Shown one piece after another: positions 1 through 9,376 of a stretch of 64,000 bases of DNA (the first letter of the stretch is position 1; every line of letters begins with the position of its first letter). The DNA is from Campylobacter concisus (lineage in GTDB: Bacteria > Campylobacterota > Campylobacteria > Campylobacterales > Campylobacteraceae). Made by a program: the position numbers and the translations under genes. The notes below the pieces were generated by a model that was not told the DNA's origin, did not search any database, and saw nothing but the letters and a program-made list of their open reading frames with translations. The DNA lies in assembly GCF_003048375.1 (NCBI RefSeq), contig NZ_CP021642.1, positions 806,001 to 870,000 of the forward strand, given 5' to 3'.

Positions 1-398
1 TTGAGATAGACAAGGTAGAAGTTAGTAAATTTAACGATGAGACAGTGCTTATCGAGCTAGACGGTGCTGATGCGGCGCTACTTATCGGCAAAGAGGGCTA
101 TAGATATAAAGCGATCTCTTATATGCTCTATAACTGGCTAAATTCAAAATATAACCTCGCTATCCGTCTTGAGATCGCACAATTTTTGCAAAATCAAGAA
201 GCGATGATGGATCAATATCTAAATGGTGTGATCGAGCGCGTGCAAAATAGCGGTAGAGCCCAAACAAAGCCACTTGACGGAGTTTTAGTTAAGATCGCAC
301 TTGAGAAGCTTAGAGAGAAATTCCCAGATAAATATGTCGGCATAAAAAGCGGCAATGACGGCAAATTTGTCGTCGTAAATGACTTTTTCAAAAAATGA
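1..398 (+). CDS. jag: Jag-like KH/R3H RNA-binding protein (3' part)
   Basis: The gene enters the window from the left, and its frame is open from base 3. The visible 132 codons contain a KH-like segment with a [11 protein letters not shown] stretch, resembling the GxxG loop of a KH fold, followed by a basic C-terminal part matching the R3H-like end of Jag/KhpB proteins. The family binds RNA and is usually encoded next to yidC, rnpA and mnmE. Here the stop codon overlaps the mnmE start (ATGA), so the two are translationally coupled. The real start lies outside the window; the first in-frame GTG inside it, at base 45, is not credible as a start because coding sequence precedes it. Confidence 0.8.
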   Translation, partial: EIDKVEVSKFNDETVLIELDGADAALLIGKEGYRYKAISYMLYNWLNSKYNLAIRLEIAQFLQNQEAMMDQYLNGVIERVQNSGRAQTKPLDGVLVKIALEKLREKFPDKYVGIKSGNDGKFVVVNDFFKK

Positions 399-1720
399 GT
401 GAAACTATCGTAGCCCTTGCCACAGCTTATGGCATCGGCTCAGTTTCTATCGTAAGGCTTAGCGGCAAGGACGCCCTAGCCACCTCTTTAAAACTTCTTA
501 AACTTTCAAATTTAGAGCCAAGATACGCAAAACTAGCCAAAATTTACTCCCTTGATGATGAAATTTTAGACGAAGCTATCGTTATATATTTTAAAGGCCC
601 AGCAAGTTTTACTGGCGAGGACATCGTCGAGTTTCAAACTCATGGCGGCGTGATGGTGAGCGAGAGAATTTTAAATGAGCTAATAAGAGCTGGTGCTAGG
701 CTTGCTATGCCTGGCGAGTTTAGCAAGCGAGCATTTTTAAATGGCAAGATGGATCTAGCCAAGGCCGAGGCGATGCAAGGGCTCATCACTTCAAAAAGCG
801 AGATCGCTGCTAAAATTTTGACCCGCCAAATGCAAGGTGATCTTAGTAAATTTGTAGGCGAGATCAGGGGTGAAGTGGTCAAAACTCTTGCCTTTGTTGA
901 GACTATGATTGACTACGCTGATGATGATCTGCCTGCAAATTTACTAGAGCAGACTAAGCAGATGCTTTTAAAAAATAGCGAGAAGCTAGAGCGCATAGCA
1001 ATTCTTAGCGAGCAAAGAAGAGGGCTCATAGATGGCTTTAAGATCGCCATCGTTGGCAAGCCAAATGTTGGCAAAAGCTCCATTTTAAACTCATTTTTGG
1101 CATACGAAAGAGCAATCGTTAGTGATGAGGCTGGCACGACTAGAGATAGGATAGAAGAAAATTTCAAGATCGGCTCGCATCTAGTTCGCATTATAGACAC
1201 CGCAGGCATTAGAAAAGATGCTGGAAAGATCGAACAAATCGGCATAAACTACTCGATCTCAGCCATAAACGAGGCCGACATCATCCTAGCTGTCTTTGAC
1301 GGCTCATTTGCAAGCGACGAGCAAGATAAAGAGATAATAAAGCTCGTTTCTAACTCAAACAAAAAAGCCTTTTTTATCCTAAATAAAAGCGATCTGGCAT
1401 TTAAATTTGACATAGAGTTAGAGGGCGCTATCAAAATTTCAGCAAAAAACGATACGAGCGTAGTTTTAAAAGAGCTTGAGGGCTATCTCAAGACGCAAGA
1501 CACTGACGAGATCATGCTAAGCTCAAACCGCCAAATTTTAAGCTGTAAAGAGGCGAGCGAGGCTTTAAAAAGAGCGTTTTTAAGGCTAAGTGAAGAGGAG
1601 CTAGAAATTTTTGCTTACGAGCTAAATACCGCGATAAAGGCACTTGCAAGCATCACAAAGCCATTTGAGAGAAGTGAAATTTTAGATGAGATGTTTAGCC
1701 ATTTTTGTTTAGGAAAATGA
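395..1720 (+). CDS. mnmE: tRNA uridine-5-carboxymethylaminomethyl GTPase MnmE
   Basis: MnmE works with MnmG to modify the wobble uridine (cmnm5U34) of several tRNAs, and binds a folate one-carbon donor. The 441-residue length is normal for the family. An N-terminal folate-binding domain is followed by a helical domain interrupted by a G domain. The G domain has a GKPNVGKS P loop at 221-228, TTRDR at 248-252, DTAG at 268-271 and NKSD near 333. The chain ends in CLGK, the conserved C-terminal motif carrying the cysteine near the folate site. The start overlaps the Jag stop by four bases. Neither the sequence nor the position is unusual. Confidence 0.97.
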   Translation: MSETIVALATAYGIGSVSIVRLSGKDALATSLKLLKLSNLEPRYAKLAKIYSLDDEILDEAIVIYFKGPASFTGEDIVEFQTHGGVMVSERILNELIRAGARLAMPGEFSKRAFLNGKMDLAKAEAMQGLITSKSEIAAKILTRQMQGDLSKFVGEIRGEVVKTLAFVETMIDYADDDLPANLLEQTKQMLLKNSEKLERIAILSEQRRGLIDGFKIAIVGKPNVGKSSILNSFLAYERAIVSDEAGTTRDRIEENFKIGSHLVRIIDTAGIRKDAGKIEQIGINYSISAINEADIILAVFDGSFASDEQDKEIIKLVSNSNKKAFFILNKSDLAFKFDIELEGAIKISAKNDTSVVLKELEGYLKTQDTDEIMLSSNRQILSCKEASEALKRAFLRLSEEELEIFAYELNTAIKALASITKPFERSEILDEMFSHFCLGK

Positions 1721-1762
1721 TACTTTTTTTGGTTAAAATTTGCGCTTTTTAAAGGAGAGAAT

Positions 1763-2344
1763 ATGAAAATTTTACTTTTAAATGGCGGCAAAAAATTTGG
1801 CCATTCAGATGGCAGGCTCAATCAAACACTTCACGATCTAGCAAACGAAAAACTAGTGAAAATGGGTCACGAGGTAAAACAAACCGCGATAGATCAAGGC
1901 TATGATATCGAGGCTGAAGTTGAGAAATTTCTCTGGATGGACGCGGTAGTTTGGCAGATGCCAGCTTGGTGGATGGGCGAGCCTTGGATAGTGAAAAAGT
2001 ATATCGACGAGGTCTTTACAGCAGGACACGGCAAGCTTTATACGAGTGATGGCAGGCATAGGGTTGATCCAGCCAAAAACTACGGCAAAGGCGGCTTGCT
2101 AAATGGCAAGCAATTTATGCTAAGCCTTACTTGGAACGCCCCAGCTGAGGCATTTAGCGATCCAAATGAGTTTTTTGAGGCGCGTGGCGTTGATGGGGTT
2201 TATTTTCATTTTAGAAAGGCAAATGAGTTTTTGGGCATGAAGCCACTTCCGTATTTTGTATGCTACGATGTTATCAAGATGCCAGACGTGCCAAGATATC
2301 TAAAAGAGTATGAGGCGCATCTTGAAAAAGTTTTCAAAGCGTAA
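1763..2344 (+). CDS. mdaB: MdaB-type NAD(P)H:quinone reductase
   Basis: A 193-residue flavodoxin-like protein of the MdaB/NQO family. These FAD enzymes reduce quinones by two electrons and protect against oxidative stress. The N-terminal beta strand and loop (ILLLNGGKKFGHSDGRLN) form the flavin phosphate site. The segment AVVWQMPAWWMGEPWIVKKYIDEVF is long, so only its key part is noted: PAWWMGEPW at about 72-80 is the family signature. A strong ribosome binding site (AAAGGAG) lies at the right distance, and a TAAAAT -10-like box precedes it. It stands alone between mnmE and a lipoprotein gene. Confidence 0.9.
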   Translation: MKILLLNGGKKFGHSDGRLNQTLHDLANEKLVKMGHEVKQTAIDQGYDIEAEVEKFLWMDAVVWQMPAWWMGEPWIVKKYIDEVFTAGHGKLYTSDGRHRVDPAKNYGKGGLLNGKQFMLSLTWNAPAEAFSDPNEFFEARGVDGVYFHFRKANEFLGMKPLPYFVCYDVIKMPDVPRYLKEYEAHLEKVFKA

Positions 2345-2414
2345 AAAAAGATTTCTACCGCTCTTTAGCCATTTGTGCTAGAGAGAATCTAAATTTATAT
2401 CTTGTGTGGGGAAA

Positions 2415-3134
2415 ATGAGGGCAAAATTTCTACTTTTAGCTGCTATTATCTTTTTTGCTGGGTGTGCTAGCAAGCAAATTCTAAATCCAAGCGAAAAGTC
2501 AAATTTACTCTATCTTGAAAATAACGAAACCTTGCACGAGATGAAATTTTATAAGCTGCAAAACAGCCTAGATGACTTTAATAAATTTGCAAACATTGTC
2601 GGCAAGGCTGGGATTAAAGCAGCCAGCACAAATGCAGAATTTAGCTCTCTTGGCGATCTCATGCAAGGCAGCGAAGCAGATCAAATGGTGCTTGTTAAAA
2701 ATTTGGGTACAAATCATGAGCTCATCTTGTCAAATGCTAGTGACATAGAGGAGCTAGCAAATGCAAAAAATATCAAATTTTATGAAATTTCAAATGGCGC
2801 TATCAAAAGCGTGGTTTATAGCACAAAAAGCATGCCAGTTTGCGAAGCTTTTGCAGGTGGCAAAGAGGCGATAAAAGTAAAAAGCGTGACAAATCACCCT
2901 TTGAAAAATGGCTTTTTTGCGGTGATCTTAAACTCAGATATATCTAATGATCAAGGCTTTTTTCTAAGAGAGACGAGCTATTATTTCAACCTTTCAAGTG
3001 AAGATGAAGAGAAGATTAAGGCTGAGACGCTAACGCAAAATTTTTATAAAACATTTATCGAAAGTGACCTTATAAATCAAGGCAAAATTCTCTCAAATGT
3101 GCTTTGTTTTAGTAAATTCCAAAAGGCTTTTTAG
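2415..3134 (+). CDS. putative lipoprotein of unknown function, CEAF-motif
   Basis: I do not recognise the family. The protein starts with MRAKFLLLAAIIFFAGC, a lipoprotein signal with lipobox FAGC, so it should be anchored in an envelope membrane. I prefer the ATG at 2415 because a GGGG run lies just before it and a canonical signal peptide follows; a GTG at 2406 would add MGK. The mature part is about 220 residues with no membrane segment. It contains PVCEAF in its C-terminal half and a second cysteine (VLCF) near the end. The exported protein encoded at 7170-7736 has the same two elements in the same order (PICEAF, AMCLA), which suggests distant paralogues. A disulfide between the two cysteines is a plausible inference. 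Confidence 0.75.
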   Translation: MRAKFLLLAAIIFFAGCASKQILNPSEKSNLLYLENNETLHEMKFYKLQNSLDDFNKFANIVGKAGIKAASTNAEFSSLGDLMQGSEADQMVLVKNLGTNHELILSNASDIEELANAKNIKFYEISNGAIKSVVYSTKSMPVCEAFAGGKEAIKVKSVTNHPLKNGFFAVILNSDISNDQGFFLRETSYYFNLSSEDEEKIKAETLTQNFYKTFIESDLINQGKILSNVLCFSKFQKAF

Positions 3135-3190
3135 TAACTTTTTATAAGCAAGGTTGTAAAATAGCTTAAAATTCTTAAAAGGTTACATCA

Positions 3191-5380
3191 ATGGATAAAG
3201 CTACCATACAAGCACATAAAATCAGCGACGAAGAGTATGAGGAGATCTTAAAAATTTTAGGCCGTGAGCCAAATTTACTAGAGCTTGGCATATTTTCAGC
3301 GATGTGGAGCGAGCACTGCAGCTACAAATCAAGCAAAAAATACCTAAACGGCTTTCCGACAAAGGCACCCTGGGTCATCCAAGGACCTGGCGAAAATGCT
3401 GGTGTCATCGACGTTGGCGACGGGGTTGCAGCTGTGTTTAAGATGGAGAGTCACAACCACCCAAGCTTTATCGAGCCGTTTCAGGGCGCTGCAACTGGCG
3501 TTGGTGGAATTTTAAGAGACGTCTTTACGATGGGCGCAAGAGTTGTTGCGAACATGAACTCACTTCGTTTTGGCGAGATAAGAGGCGAGGGCGAGCTAGC
3601 TAAAAAGCATAGATATCTACTAAAAGGAAGTGTCGCTGGCATAGGACACTACGGCAACTGCATGGGTATCCCAACGATCGGCGGCGAGACTACATTTGAT
3701 CCTAGCTTTAATGGCAATATCCTAATAAACGCCTTTGCGCTTGGACTTTGCAAAAGTGATGAAATTTTCTACGGCAAGGCTGAAGGTGTGGGCAACCCAG
3801 TCATTTACGTGGGCTCAAAGACCGGTAGAGACGGACTTGGCGGCGCTGTGATGGCGAGCGATAGCTTTAACGACGAAAATAAATCACTTCGCCCAACGGT
3901 GCAAGTGGGCGACCCATTTGCCGAAAAGCTGCTCATGGAGGCGTGCTTGGAGCTCTTTAAAAAAGACTACATCATTGGCATCCAAGATATGGGCGCAGCA
4001 GGACTTACAAGCTCTAGCTTTGAGATGGCTGGTAGAAGTGGCAGCGGCATGAAGATGTATCTAGAGCGCGTACCGATGCGCGAAGTTGGCATGACGCCTT
4101 ATGAGCTAATGCTAAGCGAGTCTCAAGAGCGTATGCTAATATGCGCCAAAAAAGGCTACGAGCAAAAGGTGCTTGAAATTTTTAGAAAATGGGACCTTGA
4201 CGCTGAGATCATTGGCGAGGTTACAAGTAGCGGCGTGATGCAGCTTTACTGGCATGACGAACTTGCAGGCGAAATCCCTATCGGCCCACTTAGCGAGGCA
4301 GCTCCTGTGCTTGATCGTCCAGTCGCACGTCCAAAATACCTTGATGAGATAGTAAATTTACAAATACCAAATAATGTTGATAATAAAAGCGCATTTTTCA
4401 AGCTTTTAAAAGAGCCAGAAGTGCTAAATAAAAGCTTTATCTACGATCAATACGACGCAAATATCCAGACAAACACTATAAAACAGCCTGGTTACTTAGG
4501 CGCTGCAAGTATCAGAGTAAAAGGCACTAAAAAGGCCGTCTCTATGGCTGCTCAGTGCGATCCTAGAGCAAATTTCGTTGATCCAAAAATTGGCGCTGCA
4601 AGGGCCGTCGCTGCAGCTGGCAGAAAGGTCGCGATGAGCGGCGCTGTGCCACTTGCGATCACCGACTGCCTGAACTACGGTAACCCGCAAAATCCAGAGG
4701 TTATGTGGCAGTTCAAAGAGGGATGTGAAGGCATAAAAGAGGCTTGCCGTGAGCTAAATACACCAGTTGTTAGTGGCAACGTGAGCCTTTATAACGACAC
4801 TGACGGCGTTAGCGTCTATCCAACGCCAGCCATCGTCACGGTTGGTGTAAATGAAGACGCAAATTTAAACCTAAAAAGCACATTTTTAAGCGAGGGCAGG
4901 GCGATATATCTACTTGGCGAGACAAGCGGTGAATTTGCTGCCTCTCTTTACGCAAAGGCGCTATTTAACGTGGTTGGTGGCAAGCTAAAAGAGGTTGATT
5001 ATAAAGCTGAGAGAGCCCTTTGGGAGCTAGTGATAGAGGCAAATAAAGAGCAAATTTTAGAGTTTGCAAATAGCGTAGGCGTGGGCGGTCTTGCTATTAC
5101 GCTGGCAAAAATGGCTAGCATCTCAAACATCGGCGTAAAATGTGAAGTTAAATTTAAAGAGCCAAATTTCATCTTTGATGAGAGCTTTTCAAGAGCGGTT
5201 GTGGGTGTGAAAGACGAGGCTAAATTTGAAGCGCTTGCGACTAAATTTGGTGTGAAATTTGAAAAGATCGGCGTTAGCGGAGGCAAGAGATTTAAGCTAA
5301 ATGAGATAGATGAGAGCTTAGAGGACGTAAGAGAAATTTATCTAAATGAGTTTGCGAAAATCGTAAAAAAGGAGGACTAA
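3191..5380 (+). CDS. purL: phosphoribosylformylglycinamidine synthase subunit PurL
   Basis: This is the synthetase subunit of FGAM synthase, the fourth step of purine biosynthesis. It uses ATP and ammonia delivered by PurQ, with PurS as the third subunit. At 729 residues it is the small form found outside the gamma-proteobacteria, so separate purS and purQ genes are expected elsewhere. [10 protein letters not shown] (39-48) carries the active-site histidine, and the [17 protein letters not shown] region is the conserved nucleotide-binding core. Both halves of the duplicated AIRS-like fold are present. It precedes a ClpP-fold protease gene by three bases, and purH follows after three more genes. 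Confidence 0.97.
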   Translation: MDKATIQAHKISDEEYEEILKILGREPNLLELGIFSAMWSEHCSYKSSKKYLNGFPTKAPWVIQGPGENAGVIDVGDGVAAVFKMESHNHPSFIEPFQGAATGVGGILRDVFTMGARVVANMNSLRFGEIRGEGELAKKHRYLLKGSVAGIGHYGNCMGIPTIGGETTFDPSFNGNILINAFALGLCKSDEIFYGKAEGVGNPVIYVGSKTGRDGLGGAVMASDSFNDENKSLRPTVQVGDPFAEKLLMEACLELFKKDYIIGIQDMGAAGLTSSSFEMAGRSGSGMKMYLERVPMREVGMTPYELMLSESQERMLICAKKGYEQKVLEIFRKWDLDAEIIGEVTSSGVMQLYWHDELAGEIPIGPLSEAAPVLDRPVARPKYLDEIVNLQIPNNVDNKSAFFKLLKEPEVLNKSFIYDQYDANIQTNTIKQPGYLGAASIRVKGTKKAVSMAAQCDPRANFVDPKIGAARAVAAAGRKVAMSGAVPLAITDCLNYGNPQNPEVMWQFKEGCEGIKEACRELNTPVVSGNVSLYNDTDGVSVYPTPAIVTVGVNEDANLNLKSTFLSEGRAIYLLGETSGEFAASLYAKALFNVVGGKLKEVDYKAERALWELVIEANKEQILEFANSVGVGGLAITLAKMASISNIGVKCEVKFKEPNFIFDESFSRAVVGVKDEAKFEALATKFGVKFEKIGVSGGKRFKLNEIDESLEDVREIYLNEFAKIVKKED

Positions 5381-5383
5381 GAG

Positions 5384-6433
5384 ATGTTTTCTAAAAAGGA
5401 AAAAACAAGCGGGGAAAAGGAAGTAGAGCAAAACGAGAAAAAGGGCGTGGCGAAACCGCCAGTGCTCTTTAGCGATACTCAAAATTTGATAAGTACGATA
5501 GAAAAAAGGCTAAATGCCCCTTTGATAACCTACTATAACTCAAACGCTGGTAATGTCTGCGGCAACGATGCAAGTGCTATGTATGAAATTTTAAAGGGTA
5601 AAAAGATAGACACTGCCTACCTTTTCATAAAAAGTGATGGCGGAAGCGGTATAGCTGCACTTAGGATCATTAGCACCCTTAGAAACTACTGCAAAAATTT
5701 AATAGCGCTGATCCCATCAAACTGCGCTTCAGCTGCTACGATGATGGCGCTTGGCGCAAACGAGATCGTGATGGGCCCACTTGCCTATCTAACGCCAGTT
5801 GATACTTCGCTCAAGCATGAACTTAGCCCTACAAACAAGGGTAACGAGCTTGTTAGCGTCTCTATGGATGAGCTTAGCCGTGTAGTCAAGCTTTGGAAAG
5901 AGCAGGACAAAGATAGACCAAATGACACAAACCCCTATAACTCGCTATATGAGTATATCCATCCGCTAGTTTTTGGTGCGGTTGATCGTGCTAGCTCGCT
6001 CTCACTTAAAATTTGCTCTGAGCTACTTAGATATCACATAGATGATGATAAAAAGATCGCTGAAATTTCAGAGCGTCTAAACGCAGACTACCCAGCGCAC
6101 GAGTATCCGATACTCTTTCGTGAGGCGCAGGAGATCGGTCTGCATGTCAAAAAGATGGACGATGATCTAAATGAGATGCTTCAGGAGCTAACGCTGCTTT
6201 ACTCAGAGATGGGACAGCGAGCCTTTACAGACTACGATGAGAACAGCTATCACGATAACAACATCGCAAACATCATCGAGACAAATGGCAAGCAAATTTA
6301 CTATCAGATCGATAAAGACTGGTTTTATCGTCCTGAGGAGCGCCGCTGGAACGTGATGAATGACGAGAGCTCATGGCGCAAAAATGAGCTGGTAAATGGC
6401 AAGATAAAAAATACGATCTATCACTTGTGGTAA
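5384..6433 (+). CDS. SDH-type Clp-fold serine protease (putative)
   Basis: A 349-residue cytoplasmic protein with no signal peptide. The region from about residue 75 to 140 has a ClpP/SppA fold signature: AYLFIKSDGG, then NCASAATMMALGANEIVMGP, in which Ser116 sits where the nucleophile is expected. This fits the SDH (serine dehydrogenase proteinase-like) family, PF01972. The acidic, tyrosine-rich C-terminal 100 residues are not part of the protease core and I cannot place them. The gene lies three bases after purL and one base before a TerB/J-domain gene, so the three are probably cotranscribed. The substrate is unknown. A link to the neighbouring J protein, such as shared quality control, is inference. 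Confidence 0.75.
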   Translation: MFSKKEKTSGEKEVEQNEKKGVAKPPVLFSDTQNLISTIEKRLNAPLITYYNSNAGNVCGNDASAMYEILKGKKIDTAYLFIKSDGGSGIAALRIISTLRNYCKNLIALIPSNCASAATMMALGANEIVMGPLAYLTPVDTSLKHELSPTNKGNELVSVSMDELSRVVKLWKEQDKDRPNDTNPYNSLYEYIHPLVFGAVDRASSLSLKICSELLRYHIDDDKKIAEISERLNADYPAHEYPILFREAQEIGLHVKKMDDDLNEMLQELTLLYSEMGQRAFTDYDENSYHDNNIANIIETNGKQIYYQIDKDWFYRPEERRWNVMNDESSWRKNELVNGKIKNTIYHLW

Positions 6434-6434
6434 T

Positions 6435-7169
6435 ATGTCTGGAGTCCTGTTTTTACTCATATTAGGCGGTGCGATATTTTTATTTATGAATGTCCAAATA
6501 GGTAGTAACCGCAAGAAACAAGCAAATGTAGATGAGGCTAAATTTCTAGTCTCACTGCTTGCAAAAGTCGCTAAAAGTGACGGCAGAGTTAGCGAGCTAG
6601 AGGCTAGACTGATCACTCAAGTGCTAGATGATCTAAGCCAGAAAGTTAGCGGCGTTAGCGGCGTGCGCGAGTATCTAAAAGAGGTCTATAATAGCCAAAA
6701 AGAAAATGTAGATAACGCCTATGAAACCGCCAGAAACTACAAGCGCGCTTTTAATCTAAACTACGATACCTGCGTGGCTAGGCTCACTTTTTTTCTAAAT
6801 TTAGCCTATATAGACGGAGAATTTAACAAAAGCGAGCAAGACATCATAAGAAATATCGCTTATGGATTTGGCATCGATAAAGAGACGCTTGATGAGATAA
6901 TCTTTAAATTTGATAGCTTTTATGGCTCGAGATTTGGGGCAGACCGCGATGAGATAAGCCAAGAAAACGATGCATTTGAGGTTTTAGGACTTAGTAAAAA
7001 TGCAAGCCTTGATGAGATAAAGGCTCGCTACAAAGAGCTTGTGAGGCAGTATCATCCTGACATTTTGATGGGCAGAGGCGAGAGCAAAGAGGTGATAGAG
7101 CGCTCTACTAAGAAGCTTCAGGAGATAAATGAGGCTTATGGGAGATTAAAAGAGAAATTTGGAGTTTAG
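6435..7169 (+). CDS. DjlA-like membrane-anchored TerB/J-domain protein
   Basis: The architecture is that of DjlA. One N-terminal membrane segment lies at about 3-20. A TerB-like helical domain (about 30-165) shows its paired acidic motifs KSDGRVSELE (48-57) and YIDGEFNKSE (125-134). A C-terminal J domain follows, with HPD at 207-209. J domains stimulate DnaK ATPase, and DjlA types deliver DnaK to the inner membrane face. The start lies one base after the stop of the Clp-fold protease gene, and the stop touches the next start codon. It is a second J protein besides CbpA at 33.7-34.6 kb; no classical dnaJ with zinc fingers is in the window. Confidence 0.85.
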   Translation: MSGVLFLLILGGAIFLFMNVQIGSNRKKQANVDEAKFLVSLLAKVAKSDGRVSELEARLITQVLDDLSQKVSGVSGVREYLKEVYNSQKENVDNAYETARNYKRAFNLNYDTCVARLTFFLNLAYIDGEFNKSEQDIIRNIAYGFGIDKETLDEIIFKFDSFYGSRFGADRDEISQENDAFEVLGLSKNASLDEIKARYKELVRQYHPDILMGRGESKEVIERSTKKLQEINEAYGRLKEKFGV

Positions 7170-7736
7170 ATGAAGAAATTTGTGATTTTACTTTTGGCTG
7201 TGGCTGGCTTTTGCAGAGAGCTAAACGTGAGCGATCTTAATGGAAATGAGATCAAATTTGAGCTAAAAGATAGCACGCTTTTTGAAAATGGCAAAAAGAT
7301 CGGCGAATATAATAAGACAAGCGCTGCTAGCATCATCCTAGCTGGCAGTGATGGCGTAGAGGCTGATTTTAAGGCAGTTATAGCTAAAAAATTAAATGAG
7401 TTTAAAGAGTATATATTTTCAGATGAAGGCGGCATAAAGGTAGTGAAATTTAGCGCTAAAAGCCCGATCTGCGAGGCATTTAGTAAAAAAGAGGCTGTAA
7501 ATTTAAACGTGCTAAATTCTAGCTACTTTAACGGCAAACAAATTTCAAACTATGCCTTTAGTGTGGATATCGCAGGTGGCGAGTTTCAAAATTTAGTTAA
7601 AAAGAGCCACTTTGCAGTAAATGCTAGCGGCAAAAGTTTAGAAAAACTAGAAAATTTAACAGAGGAAAATATCAAAAAAGACATAGCCATGGGGCTACTT
7701 GTGCTTGAAAAAGCGATGTGTTTGGCGGAGAAATAA
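7170..7736 (+). CDS. putative periplasmic protein of unknown function, CEAF-motif
   Basis: I do not recognise a named family. The N-terminus (MKKFVILLLAVAGFCREL) is a signal peptide. Cleavage probably falls near residue 15-17, although the cysteine there could also act as a weak lipobox. The mature chain of about 170 residues contains SPICEAF followed by a beta-rich stretch, and AMCLA near the end. The same arrangement is seen in the lipoprotein at 2415-3134. The ATG directly follows the stop of the DjlA-like gene, so it is the last member of the purL-protease-DjlA unit before purH. The function is unknown. Confidence 0.75.
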   Translation: MKKFVILLLAVAGFCRELNVSDLNGNEIKFELKDSTLFENGKKIGEYNKTSAASIILAGSDGVEADFKAVIAKKLNEFKEYIFSDEGGIKVVKFSAKSPICEAFSKKEAVNLNVLNSSYFNGKQISNYAFSVDIAGGEFQNLVKKSHFAVNASGKSLEKLENLTEENIKKDIAMGLLVLEKAMCLAEK

Positions 7737-7766
7737 AATAAATTTAATCAATCTAAAGGAGAAAAA

Positions 7767-9299
7767 ATGAGAGCGTTGCTTAGCGTTAGCGATAAAGAGG
7801 GCATTGTAGAGTTTGCAAAGGGGCTAGAAGAGCTTGGCTGGCAGATACTTTCAACTGGTGGCACCTACAAACTTTTAAAGGCTGAGGGCGTCAAAGCCAC
7901 TGAGGTTAGCGAATTTACGGCGTCGCCTGAGATGTTTGAGGGCAGGGTAAAGACCCTTCATCCAAAGATACATGGTGGCATCTTGCATAAACGTGACGAC
8001 GCTACGCACGTGGCTCAGGCAAAAGAGCATGGTATCGAGGGCATCGACCTAGTTTGCGTAAATTTATATCCTTTTAAAGAGACTACCATCAGGACCGATG
8101 ACTTTGCCGAAATCATCGAAAATATCGACATCGGCGGCCCAGCCATGGTAAGAAGCGCTGCTAAAAACTTTAAAGACGTGCTCATAGTCACAAACGTGCT
8201 TGACTACGATGAAATTTTAAAGCGCCTAAGAGAAAAAAGCGATGATTACGAGTTTAGAAGATCGCTGATGATAAAGGCGTTCGAGCACACAGCAGCTTAT
8301 GACAGCACGATAGCAAACTATATGAACGATAGATTTAATGGCGGTTTTGGCGATGCTAGATTTATCGTGGGAAGCAAGGTTTTTGACACTAGATACGGCG
8401 AAAATCCACACCAAAAAGGCGCGCTTTATGAGTTTGATTATTTCTTCACAAACAACTTTAGAGCCCTAAAAGGCGAGGCAAGTTTCAATAATATGACCGA
8501 TATAAATGGCGCGCTAATGCTTGCAACTAGCTTTGATGACGCTCCGGCAGTGGCTATCATCAAGCACGCTAACCCTTGCGGCTTTGCGGTAAAAGATACG
8601 CTGCTAGAGAGCTACGTGGCAGCGCTTAAGTGCGACCCGATCTCAGCATACGGCGGCGTGGTCGCGATAAATGGCACGCTTGATGAGGAGCTAGCTAAAA
8701 AGATAAATGAAATTTACGTTGAAGTAATCATCGCTGCAAATGTCGATGATGCCGCGCTTAAAGTGTTTGAGAGCAAAAAACGCATCAAAATTTTCACTCA
8801 GGATAATAAATTTTTAGTCCGTGCAAATGATAAATTTGACTTTAAGCACATCGATGGTGGATTTGTATTTCAAGAAAGAGACTTCGTAAAAGATGAAGAG
8901 CTTGAAAATATGAAGCAAATGAGCAAGAAATTTGCAACTGGCAGCGAGCTAAAAGACGCTCAGATCGCTTGGAAAGTGGCTGCACTAACAAAGAGTAACT
9001 GCGTAGTTTATGTAAAAGATGGCGCGATGGTGGCTATTGGCATGGGTATGACTAGCCGTGTGGACGCTGCTCGTGCGGCCGTGGCAAAGGCAAAAGAGCT
9101 AAAGATCGATCTAAATGGCTGCGTGCTAGCAAGCGAGGCGTTCTTTCCGTTTAGGGATAGTATCGACATCGCTAGCAAAGTGGGCGTAAAATGCGTCATC
9201 GAGCCAGGGGGTAGCATCAGAGATGATGAGGTGATAGAGGCTGCTGACGAGCACGGCATGTCGCTATATTTCACTGGCGTTAGACACTTTTTACACTAA
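7767..9299 (+). CDS. purH: bifunctional AICAR formyltransferase/IMP cyclohydrolase PurH
   Basis: Catalyses the last two steps of IMP synthesis. The N-terminal MGS-like cyclohydrolase domain (about 1-190) contains LSVSDKEGI and STGGT. The C-terminal AICAR transformylase domain contains GENPHQ (211-216) and KHANPCG (266-272), the latter including the catalytic Lys-His pair. The 510-residue length is standard. The ribosome binding site AAAGGAG is close to ideal. A GC-rich hairpin follows the stop. With purL upstream, the locus links two purine genes around a small envelope/protein-quality gene set. Confidence 0.97.
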   Translation: MRALLSVSDKEGIVEFAKGLEELGWQILSTGGTYKLLKAEGVKATEVSEFTASPEMFEGRVKTLHPKIHGGILHKRDDATHVAQAKEHGIEGIDLVCVNLYPFKETTIRTDDFAEIIENIDIGGPAMVRSAAKNFKDVLIVTNVLDYDEILKRLREKSDDYEFRRSLMIKAFEHTAAYDSTIANYMNDRFNGGFGDARFIVGSKVFDTRYGENPHQKGALYEFDYFFTNNFRALKGEASFNNMTDINGALMLATSFDDAPAVAIIKHANPCGFAVKDTLLESYVAALKCDPISAYGGVVAINGTLDEELAKKINEIYVEVIIAANVDDAALKVFESKKRIKIFTQDNKFLVRANDKFDFKHIDGGFVFQERDFVKDEELENMKQMSKKFATGSELKDAQIAWKVAALTKSNCVVYVKDGAMVAIGMGMTSRVDAARAAVAKAKELKIDLNGCVLASEAFFPFRDSIDIASKVGVKCVIEPGGSIRDDEVIEAADEHGMSLYFTGVRHFLH

Positions 9300-9305
9300 A
9301 ATTTA

Positions 9306-9325
9306 GGGGCGCTTTGCCCCTTACT
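9306..9325 (+). terminator. hairpin after purH
   Basis: GGGGC and GCCCC form a short stem around a five-base loop just after the purH stop. The downstream T content is weak, so termination may be partial. The next gene has its own promoter. Confidence 0.5.
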
Positions 9326-9350
9326 TCACACTTTATAACTTTAAATTTTA

Positions 9351-9356
9351 TATAAT
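9351..9356 (+). promoter_or_regulatory. TATAAT -10 box of msrAB
   Basis: A perfect TATAAT lies 21 bases before the msrAB start, with AAAAGGAG between as the ribosome binding site. The upstream sequence is AT-rich without a clear -35 box, as is normal for Campylobacter sigma-70 promoters. Confidence 0.6.
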
Positions 9357-9376
9357 CCTTCAAAAAAGGAGCTCTC

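Noticed and set aside
3135-3190. Purine riboswitch before purL
   Set aside because: The 56-base leader is AT-rich with no conserved junction or loop sequences of a guanine/adenine riboswitch.
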